Shown one piece after another: positions 52,234 to 59,518 of a DNA stretch of 64,000 bases. The stretch is from positions 124,001-188,000 of the forward strand of contig NZ_JAWLVJ010000005.1 of NCBI RefSeq assembly GCF_033100395.1, read 5' to 3'. The position numbers were made by a program, and so were the translations under genes. The stretch comes from Terasakiella sp033100395. Lineage in GTDB: Bacteria; Pseudomonadota; Alphaproteobacteria; Rhodospirillales; Terasakiellaceae. The number at the start of each line of letters is the position of its first letter. Position 1 is the stretch's first letter. Below the pieces are notes generated by a model. The model did no database searches, was not told the DNA's origin, and saw only the letters and a program-made list of their open reading frames with translations.

Positions 52234-52989
52234 ATGCACCCGTCATCCAGGGGTATTGTCTTTGATAAAGTCCGCAAAGCCATGAAAGCGCGAGGGGTAA
52301 AATATAAGGATTTGGCCGCAGCCCTTGAGGTATCGGAGCCGACCATTAAACGGCTGTTTCAGGATAAGGATTGCAAGCTCAGTCGCCTGATCGAGATTTG
52401 CCATTTCCTGAAACTTTCCATTGATGATATTCTATCAACAGAAATGCGGCCTGAACCACGTGCGGAATTTTTACCTGCTGCGGTGGAACGTCAACTGGCG
52501 GAAAATGATTCGCTCTTTGCCGTCTTGATCCTGTTGATGGATCGCTATTCACTGGAAGAAATTGCCCGTCAGTATGGGGTCAGCGAAGCCTCGATCTTTC
52601 GATATGCCCGCGATTTGGAAAGGCTGAATTTAGTCGAGATACTGGAAAACAATCATGTGCGTCTGTTGATGCATCTGCCGTTAAAATGGTTGCCCAATGG
52701 TCCCTTGATTGAACAGATCAAAAAGACCAATCAGGCGTATCTTGGCTGGGTCATGAGCCGCACGGACCAGGACGATGCCTGCTTCCTTTCACTTGCCCGT
52801 CAGATGTTGCCGGAAACTGCGCAGGTTCTGCAAAAAGAGTTACAGCAACTCCATGAAAAATTTATTGAGCTGGCACGACAGGATCGATTGCTGCACGCAG
52901 AACATGAACTGACCAGCCATAAATGGACAGCGGCCATGTCACGCGTAAATTTTGGGGAGATTTTGAAGGTGGAAGAATATCGCCGCTAG
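52234..52989 (+). CDS. XRE-family transcriptional regulator with a second helix-turn-helix
   Basis: 251 residues, GAGGAAAG before the ATG. Residues 12-68 form an XRE/Cro HTH (VRKAMKARGVKYKDLAAAL, VSEPTIKRLFQDKDCKLSRL). Residues 104-130 look like a second HTH (YSLEEIARQYGVSEASIFRYARDL). The rest is helical. It faces the SMP-30-like gene across 105 AT-rich bases and could control it. Stop codon overlaps that of the convergent chemoreceptor as CTAG. Confidence 0.75.
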   Translation: MHPSSRGIVFDKVRKAMKARGVKYKDLAAALEVSEPTIKRLFQDKDCKLSRLIEICHFLKLSIDDILSTEMRPEPRAEFLPAAVERQLAENDSLFAVLILLMDRYSLEEIARQYGVSEASIFRYARDLERLNLVEILENNHVRLLMHLPLKWLPNGPLIEQIKKTNQAYLGWVMSRTDQDDACFLSLARQMLPETAQVLQKELQQLHEKFIELARQDRLLHAEHELTSHKWTAAMSRVNFGEILKVEEYRR

Positions 52990-54140
52990 ACGACCTCTTT
53001 TACCTTGGTCATAAAGTCGGCCAGGGCATGGCGCAGCACATCGGCATGTTCCGGCAGATCATTGGCGGAATTTGCGACCTGTTCGCCTGATTTATCCGCA
53101 TCCAACGCACATTCTGACAAGACATGAATGTCTGCCTTTGTGGCTTCCATCCCCGTTGCAGCTTCGGCCACACTGCGGCTGATTTCCCCGGTCGCAGCAC
53201 CCTGTTGTTCAACGGCAGCTGCGATGGAGGACGAACTGTCGCTCAGGTTCGCAATGGTTCCGGTAATATCTTTTATGGACGCACTTGCCTGAAGGGTGAC
53301 CTGCTGGATTGATGCTATTTTACGTTCAATCTCTTCGGTTGCTTTTGTTGTCTGGCTGGCAAGATTTTTTACTTCGCCTGCCACAACGGCAAATCCTTTA
53401 CCTGCATCACCCGCACGGGCGGCCTCAATCGTCGCGTTTAGCGCCAGCATATTGGTTTTGGTAGCAATATCCGTGATCATTTGCACGAATTCGGTGATCT
53501 CGTTGGAGGCCTTGGTCAACGATTCAATATGCTGATTGGCAAGCTGGCTTTGTTCCACTGCCTGATTGTTGATTTGTAAGGATCGATGGGTTTGGGAGCT
53601 GATTTCCGAAATCGATGCATTCAGTTCTTCCGTTGCAGATGCGACGGTATTCACATTGCCTGCTGTCTGTTCAGCAACTGCTGAAACCTGGGATGCTTTT
53701 TCAGAGGTGTCGGTAGAAAGGGCAGACATCTTATGGGCCTGGGTATTTAAATCTCTGGCCGCATCTTCGACCGCGACAACCACGTTTGAAACCGTTTCAT
53801 TAAAATGATCAACCACTCCGCCAAACGCATGGACACGGTCTTCCATGCTTTGGGTGGCTTCGTTGATAATGCTGGCGGCAACCCCAAACGCACCCGTCAT
53901 GCCTTTTTGATTGATGCGGCGGTAATATTCATTATCGCGCACACATTCCAGCGAGGCCGTTGTTTCACGCACATAGGCATCGGTACGGTCAATCAGGCGG
54001 TTGATGGCTTTGGCCAGGAGTTGCAGATCGGCATTTGTAGGCATGTCGGTGATGCGCTGTTCAAAATCCCCATCAGCGACAGCTTCACAGACATCGACAA
54101 ACATGGCGATGGTTTTGTTCTTCCCCGAGTTTGAAAACAT
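52986..54140 (-). CDS. Cytoplasmic methyl-accepting chemotaxis protein
   Basis: 384 residues from the ATG at 54140, one base after the PAS-gene stop (TAACATG). No membrane segment. Residues 1-110 are helical and HAMP-like (DADFEQRI-type at VADGDFEQRITDMP). The long coiled-coil signalling part has ITDIATKTNMLALNATIEAARAGDAGKGFAVVAGEVKNL, the hairpin tip that contacts CheA/CheW. No C-terminal CheR-tether pentapeptide. The sensor domain seems to be provided by the neighbouring PAS protein. Confidence 0.88.
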   Translation of the reverse strand: MFSNSGKNKTIAMFVDVCEAVADGDFEQRITDMPTNADLQLLAKAINRLIDRTDAYVRETTASLECVRDNEYYRRINQKGMTGAFGVAASIINEATQSMEDRVHAFGGVVDHFNETVSNVVVAVEDAARDLNTQAHKMSALSTDTSEKASQVSAVAEQTAGNVNTVASATEELNASISEISSQTHRSLQINNQAVEQSQLANQHIESLTKASNEITEFVQMITDIATKTNMLALNATIEAARAGDAGKGFAVVAGEVKNLASQTTKATEEIERKIASIQQVTLQASASIKDITGTIANLSDSSSSIAAAVEQQGAATGEISRSVAEAATGMEATKADIHVLSECALDADKSGEQVANSANDLPEHADVLRHALADFMTKVKEVV

Positions 54141-54141
54141 G

Positions 54142-54669
54142 TTACGCCGCCATCCGATCCAGAGTAAGAACGAAATGATGGTAACTTGGTGAATGAACCG
54201 AAACCACATCATTCAAATATTTCACTGCATCCTGCATGCCGGCTTTGGCGTTGTTTGCAGCTGCTTCAATACGGTTCAGTTCTTCATAAATCGGAATGAT
54301 CTGGTTGTTCAGAATGGTGCGCTCCGGCACCCGGCGATTGGAATGATAGCCAATGATTTCGCCCTGTTCATTCAGCGATGGCGTTACATGTGCCAAAACC
54401 CAGTAATAGCCTCCTGATTTGGTCTTGTTGACCACATAGGCAAAAATTTCATTCTTGGACTGAATTGTTTCCCACAACAATTGGAAAACTGTGCGTGGCA
54501 TAAAGTCATGGCGGATCAGGTTATGGGGTTTCCCCATGATTTCATCCAATGAATATCCCGACACATCAACAAACACATCATTGGCGTAGGTAATGCGACC
54601 TTTCAGGTCTGTTTTGCTGACGATGAGTTCATTCTCACCAAAAAATACTTCTTCGCTATTTTTAAACAT
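54142..54669 (-). CDS. PAS-domain protein, Aer-like sensor
   Basis: 175 residues from the ATG at 54669 with GGGGTG upstream; an earlier GTG is possible. Residues about 15-125 form an Aer-type PAS domain: LIVSKTDLKGRITYANDVFVDVSGYSLDEIMGKPHNLIRHDFMPRTVFQLLW, then GGYYWVLAHVTPSLNEQGEIIGYHSNRR. This pattern suggests FAD or redox/oxygen sensing. It contains no signalling domain; the receptor gene begins one base later. The two probably act as one split energy-taxis receptor. Confidence 0.83.
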   Translation of the reverse strand: MFKNSEEVFFGENELIVSKTDLKGRITYANDVFVDVSGYSLDEIMGKPHNLIRHDFMPRTVFQLLWETIQSKNEIFAYVVNKTKSGGYYWVLAHVTPSLNEQGEIIGYHSNRRVPERTILNNQIIPIYEELNRIEAAANNAKAGMQDAVKYLNDVVSVHSPSYHHFVLTLDRMAA

Positions 54670-54696
54670 TGGCTGCACCCCAATCTTTTTTTGCAC

Positions 54697-54932
54697 TGCA
54701 GCAATTATAACAGCGTTTACATATATAAGTATTCACCTATTTAGGTGATGTTCTATAAAAGATTATAAGTATCTGTTTTAAAGTATTTATTTTTTAGCCC
54801 TGTAGGTGCTTTAAATCTAATGGTTGTTAATTTTCAAAGTTACACAAGCTTGAAATAATTGTGACCACAGGTTTTATTGCGAATCTATTCTTGATTGATT
54901 TGGTGCTATCAAGGTCAGAAAAGCGTTTAAAC
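54697..54932. other. AT-rich gene-free stretch upstream of the PAS-chemoreceptor pair
   Basis: Part of a 390-base gap. AT-rich with no reading frame that looks coding, probably holding the promoter of the PAS/chemoreceptor genes on the minus strand. I could not assign a -10/-35 pair with confidence. Confidence 0.4.
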
Positions 54933-54968
54933 AAAAAAACACCCTACCTATAAAATTTATAAGTAGGG
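54933..54968 (-). terminator. Intrinsic terminator of the flgF-G-A-H operon
   Basis: Minus-strand stem of thirteen pairs with one mismatch (54956-54968 with 54942-54954), followed by seven T at 54939-54933. It lies 120 bases beyond the flgH stop, after two more hairpins. Confidence 0.8.
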
Positions 54969-54977
54969 CATGAGTTT

Positions 54978-55074
54978 CCTAGTGTCTTAGAGCGATAAGA
55001 GCTAGGGCATTAAAGCGTGTTCGTTGGGAAACTCTCTGGCGAGGCCTCCCGGTTGAGGGAGGCTAAGCCAGAGC
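54978..55074 (-). other. Two stable hairpins after flgH (structured 3' region)
   Basis: Hairpin A spans 55035-55074: CTCTGGC pairs with GCCAGAG and inside it GCCTCCC with GGGAGGC, loop GGTTGA; TTCGT/ACGAA outside can extend it. Hairpin B spans 54978-55005: CCTAG with CTAGG enclosing TCTTA with TAAGA. Neither has a T-run. They may protect the flgH mRNA end or be a small RNA. Confidence 0.55.
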
Positions 55075-55085
55075 TTCACGAAAAC

Positions 55086-55841
55086 TTAGAAGGGTGAGAG
55101 GATGTCGAGAACTTGCATACCCCAACGTGGTTGTTGCAGTTCACTGACGTTACCGCGACCACCATAGGTTACGCGCATCTCAGCAATCTTTGTGTGATCA
55201 ATCGTGTTGGAAGAGGAAATATCTTCGCGGCGAATGATCCCGGTAATGTTCAGTTCACGTAATTCGTAGTTCACCAGGGTTTCCTGGCGCCCGTTAATAA
55301 CAAGGTTACCGTTGGGCAGAATTTGAGTGATGATGGCAGCGACTGTTAAGCTGATGGTTTCTGAACGGTCAATCTTTCCTTCGCCTTTGGTGGTGTGATC
55401 CGTATCCAGGCTGACGGTTGATGTATTGACGACGTTACCGGAGACGATCTTGCCAAGGCCTGCTTCAAAGCCAAACAGGTTTGTCAGGTTTCCATCTTCT
55501 GTATCGTCACGGGTACGCTGTGTGGTGTTGGAAATGGCAGCGCTGTCTCCAATGGAGATGCTGACCGTCAGAATGTCACCAATTTCGTTGGCGCGGTTAT
55601 CTTTGAAGAAAGCGCGTGCGCCATTACGCCACAATGAATTCGGGTTGATATGGGCCACTTGCGGGGCTGGCATGGGCATATTGACGGGCTGGTAATCCGG
55701 ACGTTTGGTCGGATTGACAATTTCTGTTGTTTGCGGGCCGTCACCCACCTGTGACAGGCGGGTAAAGAGGCCGCAGGCCGACAGGCTGGACATCATCAGG
55801 ACAATGCCTGAAATCCGGAGAATTTGTTTTGTACGTAACAT
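55086..55841 (-). CDS. flgH: Flagellar L-ring lipoprotein FlgH
   Basis: 251 residues. Lipoprotein signal with the lipobox LSAC and acylated C23. SLWRNGARAFFKDNRANEIGDILTVSI and later GNLVINGRQETLVNYELRELNITGIIRREDISSSNTI are FlgH signatures, ending in VSELQQPRWGMQVLDILSPF. The L-ring lies in the outer membrane. Last gene of flgF-G-A-H. Confidence 0.96.
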   Translation of the reverse strand: MLRTKQILRISGIVLMMSSLSACGLFTRLSQVGDGPQTTEIVNPTKRPDYQPVNMPMPAPQVAHINPNSLWRNGARAFFKDNRANEIGDILTVSISIGDSAAISNTTQRTRDDTEDGNLTNLFGFEAGLGKIVSGNVVNTSTVSLDTDHTTKGEGKIDRSETISLTVAAIITQILPNGNLVINGRQETLVNYELRELNITGIIRREDISSSNTIDHTKIAEMRVTYGGRGNVSELQQPRWGMQVLDILSPF

Positions 55842-55891
55842 TATTCCATCTCCTAACTGGTTTGCTCTAAGATTAACAACTTGCGTGATTT

Positions 55892-56905
55892 TTAATTATT
55901 GAAGGCAAGTTGTGCTGTGTTACTGCCGCCAATCGGCAAAACAGTAACCATGGAGGCGCCAACGACCACCGCTTCGACTGTGCGGCTTGTATTGGTGTTG
56001 GTGATACGAATGGTTTCTCCATCCGCACCGTCTTGAAGGGCGCGCCCTTGCGAGGTCAGCATCAGGCCTGGTTTTTTCAGGAAGATGGTCACCAGCTTGC
56101 CTTTTTCGACAAGTACAGGACGTTGGATGTCAGCTGCGCGGATTGGTTTTTCCGGACGCAGGTGACGTTTTGGCGACATGCCGATCAGGCTGTGTACATC
56201 GGTAATGATGTCACGCTGTGTGCGATCCGCACGCAGTTGAACCCATTGGATATCGTTTTCTGCAATGACTTCGCCTTTTGCCATACGTCGCGCAAGGGTC
56301 GGTACGTCAATCATTTTATGGATCTGACCTGTGACACGAACACGCTGGTTCGGTGTCATGTTTCTTTCACCTACCGCAACGATAGCGGCAAAGCGCATGG
56401 AGCGACGGTTGAAGGTCACATCTTCAATGGTGACTTCGGGCATGATCTCGCTTGGCACATGGATGCGCAGATTACGATTACTCAGTTCGATTTTGGCATT
56501 CTGCGGCAGGTCATGTTCCAGCAGAGAGGCCATCAGTGCGTCCTGAATTTCATCACGGTTAATTGTGATACTGTCGCGGGTAACCATGGTGCGCAAATCT
56601 GCAGAAAGGGGACGCCACTGCAAGCCATAAGCACGCGCCACACGGAACAACCAGCGTGCATCGAAAGACGCTTTGCGACCGGGTTTCGGGGCGTAGGCAA
56701 CTGCCGTGTCGGCTTTGTCCTGTGGCGCATTGGTGAAGAGATCGCCAAGGCGGATGTAAGAACCGGATACCACGATGTTTTCGCGAAGTGAAACCGGACC
56801 TGTGTCGCCAGAAACAAGCTCTTCCTGTGCAGAGCCAGCGGCCAATGAATTGGAGGCCACCAACAGCAGGGAAAGTAATCCGGCAAAATAAAGAATGCGT
56901 TTCAT
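55892..56905 (-). CDS. flgA: P-ring assembly chaperone FlgA
   Basis: 337 residues, longer than enterobacterial FlgA (about 220). Signal peptide at 1-23 (LYFAGLLSLLLVASNSLAAG). The C-terminal SAF domain starts near 200: VPTLARRMAKGEVIAENDIQWVQLRADR, then IGMSPKRHLRPEKPIRAADIQRPVLVEKGKLVTIFLKKPGLMLTSQGRALQDG. An N-terminal extension carries SGSYIRLGDLFTN. It helps FlgI polymerise in the periplasm. Confidence 0.93.
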   Translation of the reverse strand: MKRILYFAGLLSLLLVASNSLAAGSAQEELVSGDTGPVSLRENIVVSGSYIRLGDLFTNAPQDKADTAVAYAPKPGRKASFDARWLFRVARAYGLQWRPLSADLRTMVTRDSITINRDEIQDALMASLLEHDLPQNAKIELSNRNLRIHVPSEIMPEVTIEDVTFNRRSMRFAAIVAVGERNMTPNQRVRVTGQIHKMIDVPTLARRMAKGEVIAENDIQWVQLRADRTQRDIITDVHSLIGMSPKRHLRPEKPIRAADIQRPVLVEKGKLVTIFLKKPGLMLTSQGRALQDGADGETIRITNTNTSRTVEAVVVGASMVTVLPIGGSNTAQLAFNN

Positions 56906-56919
56906 AGCTCAGACCCTCC

Positions 56920-57705
56920 TTAACGCATTTGAGTCAAGGAGCCCATCATCTCATCAGATGTTGAAATCACCTTGGAGTTCATTTCGTAGGCACGCTGTGC
57001 AGAAATCAGGTTTGTTACCTCAGATACGGCATTGACGTTTGATGTTTCCAGGAAGCCTTGCAGGATGCTGCCGTAACCAGTCGTGGCGGGTGCAGCCGTT
57101 GCGGGCTGACCAGAAGCGGCTGTTTCAAGGTAGTAGTTAGACCCTTGTGCGCTTAGACCAGCCGGGTTCGGGAAAGAAGCCAATTGAATTTGGCCAACGT
57201 TTTGCAGAGCCACCTGACCGTCGATTTTGGCGAGAATTTCGCCACTGGAGTTTACAGTAACGTCAACCGCGTTGGCCGGGATTGTCAGGCCTGGCTGAAC
57301 CAGATAACCATCATGTGTGACCAGTTCGCCGTTTCCGTTCAGTTGGAATGTGCCATCACGGGTATAAGCTGTTTCACCGCTTGGCAGGGTGATTTGGAAG
57401 AAGCCGTTACCCTGGATAGCAAGGTCGAATGTATTGTCCGTGGCGCTCAGGTTACCTTGTTCGTGGATACGGTAAACGGCAGCCAGCTTAACACCAAGAC
57501 CTAGCTGTACACCTGTCGGGACAACCGAGCCATCCTGACCGGATGTGGAGCCTACGCGACGCAGGTTTTGATACAGCAGATCGTGGAATTCAGTACGACG
57601 ACGCTGGAAAGCAGTGGTGTTCATGTTTGCCAGGTTGTTTGAAATGACTTCAACATTCTGTTGTTGAGCCAGCATCCCTGTAGCACCGATACTTAATGAT
57701 CTCAT
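56920..57705 (-). CDS. flgG: Distal rod protein FlgG
   Basis: 261 residues, exactly the family length. N-terminus SIGATGMLAQQQNVEVISNNLANMNTTAFQRRRTEFHDLLYQNLR, LAIQGNGFFQITLPSGETAYTRDG, and the C-terminal LETSNVNAVSEVTNLISAQRAYEMNSKVISTSDEM are diagnostic. FlgG forms the distal rod in the periplasm. Sits 51 bases after flgF. Confidence 0.97.
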   Translation of the reverse strand: MRSLSIGATGMLAQQQNVEVISNNLANMNTTAFQRRRTEFHDLLYQNLRRVGSTSGQDGSVVPTGVQLGLGVKLAAVYRIHEQGNLSATDNTFDLAIQGNGFFQITLPSGETAYTRDGTFQLNGNGELVTHDGYLVQPGLTIPANAVDVTVNSSGEILAKIDGQVALQNVGQIQLASFPNPAGLSAQGSNYYLETAASGQPATAAPATTGYGSILQGFLETSNVNAVSEVTNLISAQRAYEMNSKVISTSDEMMGSLTQMR

Positions 57706-57756
57706 TGTTTTAACTCCTAACTTCTTCGCTCTGTGTTAGCCGTTTATCGGCGCTTG

Positions 57757-58488
57757 TTACTGTTGACGGATGAGGGTGGTTGCCTTGCGGATCCGCTCAT
57801 CTTCTTTTTCGATTAATTTCTTTGCCCGGTCATATGAACGGTGAACCTCGATCATTCGTGTCATTTCGATGATGGGTTCAACATTGGACATTTCCAGTTT
57901 GCCCTGATGAACGTCTGGATTTTCAACCTGTGTGCCAGGCACTTTGGAACTTAATAGTGTGTTGGATACTTTTTCCAGTTCCTGCGGATTGGGAAACTCT
58001 ACAATGCTCAATTTCCCAATTGGGCCGGCGTTTGTGTGGATTTCGCCATTACGGCTGATTTCAATGCGGGTATCAGATGGGTCTGTTTCAATCTTTTCAC
58101 CATCTTCGGTCAAAACCGGGTGACCATCTGTATTTACAACAATGCCTTGGTTGTTCAGTTGGAAGTGGCCGTTACGGGTGTAGCGGTTGCCAGCAGGTGT
58201 ATCGACAACGAAATAGCCTTCACCGTGGATGGCAACGTCCAGCGGATTGCCTGTTTCATCGAAATTACCTTCGGACAGGTCGCGGTACTGGGCGATATCA
58301 CGTACGAACATCATACGGTCCCCCATGATGCGATCGCCGCCATCACTTTTTACAAGATAGTCATCAAACATGACGCTTTCGCGCTTATAAGCTTGCGTGT
58401 TCATGTTGGCGATGTTGTTTGCCACAGAAGTCATTTCACGACGCAGCGATGTCTGGCGGGACAATGCGATGAGTAATGTATTTTCCAT
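57757..58488 (-). CDS. flgF: Proximal rod protein FlgF
   Basis: 243 residues. LLIALSRQTSLRREMTSVANNIANMNTQAYKRESVMF, VAIHGEGYFVVDTPAGNRYTRNGHF and the C-terminal LEMSNVEPIIEMTRMIEVHRSYDRAKKLI identify FlgF. First gene of flgF-G-A-H, with a sigma-54 promoter 69-83 bases upstream and an enhancer-type box further out. Divergent from fliL across 418 bases. Confidence 0.95.
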   Translation of the reverse strand: MENTLLIALSRQTSLRREMTSVANNIANMNTQAYKRESVMFDDYLVKSDGGDRIMGDRMMFVRDIAQYRDLSEGNFDETGNPLDVAIHGEGYFVVDTPAGNRYTRNGHFQLNNQGIVVNTDGHPVLTEDGEKIETDPSDTRIEISRNGEIHTNAGPIGKLSIVEFPNPQELEKVSNTLLSSKVPGTQVENPDVHQGKLEMSNVEPIIEMTRMIEVHRSYDRAKKLIEKEDERIRKATTLIRQQ

Positions 58489-58556
58489 TTGGCTAAGCCT
58501 CTTAACTAATTCGCTCTAAGTGGTGCAGGCATTTCGCTGCGTTTGTCTTGGAATAT

Positions 58557-58571
58557 GCACGAGGTATGCCA
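58557..58571 (-). promoter_or_regulatory. Sigma-54 promoter of flgF
   Basis: Minus strand TGGCATACCTCGTGC followed by A. The invariant GG and GC are correctly spaced; the second T of the TTGC element is G-shifted (GTGC). Predicted start near 58545, 57 bases before the ATG. A GGCA-N5-TGCC box is centred 128 bp upstream. Confidence 0.68.
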
Positions 58572-58666
58572 GTTTTAAAAAATATTTAAATTCAACATGT
58601 TAATCACGTTTTTTCCGAGTGAGTGCGAATTTCTCCTCCTTTTTTACCCGGTCAAAATCTACCACG

Positions 58667-58679
58667 GCGGCAAGAAATG
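58667..58679. promoter_or_regulatory. Putative enhancer (UAS) box for the flgF sigma-54 promoter
   Basis: GGCAAGAAATGCC, a perfect GGCA-N5-TGCC dyad centred at -128 from the predicted flgF start, the same position as in fliK (-131) and flgI (-126). Confidence 0.62.
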
Positions 58680-58718
58680 CCTGTTTCGGGTGATCGTGGG
58701 TGTTTTTGACCCGGATGC

Positions 58719-58731
58719 GGCATAATTTGCC
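58719..58731. promoter_or_regulatory. Second GGCA-N5-TGCC box, overlapping the fliL promoter region
   Basis: GGCATAATTTGCC, 52 bases from the first box. It lies at about -34 to -22 of the predicted fliL start. A protein bound here would block the fliL promoter while serving the flgF side. In Caulobacter FlbD represses the early fliF promoter in a comparable way; here this is inference. Confidence 0.5.
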
Positions 58732-58737
58732 TGCCTG

Positions 58738-58746
58738 TGTTATACT
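58738..58746 (+). promoter_or_regulatory. Possible extended -10 promoter of fliL
   Basis: TGT-TATACT is a good extended -10 element; no convincing -35 is seen. Start near 58753 would give a leader of about 150 bases. The rest of the 418-base flgF-fliL gap holds only AT-rich sequence and the two dyad boxes. Confidence 0.35.
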
Positions 58747-58906
58747 GATGTGCCGTATTTGCAGGGATTTTCTGACAGGCTGACAAGAAAAGAAAAAAAA
58801 CTCTTTAAATCAGTTGTTAACCACTTGCTTAGTATGGTGTAAATAAGGATAGCCGTATAAGATGCGGTTTAACTGGTTTGTGTTTTAATATATGTGAGCA
58901 AAAGAC

Positions 58907-59464
58907 ATGGCTGATGACGATCTCGACGACGACATGGATGACGACGACGAGTTTGACGATGAAGAGGAAGGCGGCTCCGGCGGTGGTGGCAAGAAGAAGA
59001 TTCTGCTGCTGGCAATCCCGCTGGTCTTAATTCTTGGGGGCGCAGCTGGTGCCTATTTCACAGGTTTGCTTGACCCGCTTTTGGGCGTTGAAGAAACGGC
59101 TGAAGGTGAAGGGGGCGAAGATGGTGCACCTGCGGTTGGTCCGGATGGGGAACCGTTGCAGGTTGCCTTTTTTGATCTGCCGGAAATTCTCGTGAACCTT
59201 AATACAACAGGGCGCAAATCCAGCTTCCTGAAAATCCGCGTCAGTCTTGAACTTGCCAACTCTCTGGACACACCGCAGGTCGAAACTGTGCAGGACCGGG
59301 TGGTGGATGCCTTCCAGGTCTATTTGCGTGAACTGCGGGTTGAAGACCTGAAAGGGTCGGCGGGTATGTATCGTCTGCGTGAAGAATTGCTTGCACGGGT
59401 GAATACGGCCGTTGGCTCGGTCAAAGTCAATGATGTGCTTTTTAAGGAGATGTTGGTACAATAA
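58907..59464 (+). CDS. fliL: Flagellar basal body-associated protein FliL
   Basis: 185 residues. A very acidic cytoplasmic start (ADDDLDDDMDDDDEFDDEEE region, 2-22), Gly linker, membrane segment 30-52 (ILLLAIPLVLILGGAAGAYF), then the periplasmic FliL domain with FFDLPEILVNLNTTGRKSSFLKIRVSLEL and LRELRVEDLKGSAGMYRLREELLARVN. FliL surrounds the stator and modulates motor torque. First gene of the fliL-fliM-DUF6468-motE group. Confidence 0.93.
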   Translation: MADDDLDDDMDDDDEFDDEEEGGSGGGGKKKILLLAIPLVLILGGAAGAYFTGLLDPLLGVEETAEGEGGEDGAPAVGPDGEPLQVAFFDLPEILVNLNTTGRKSSFLKIRVSLELANSLDTPQVETVQDRVVDAFQVYLRELRVEDLKGSAGMYRLREELLARVNTAVGSVKVNDVLFKEMLVQ

Positions 59465-59518
59465 TTGTATGTGCTTTCATCCAGGACGAATAATGGAACG
59501 ACGTGAAGGACAGGGTTT

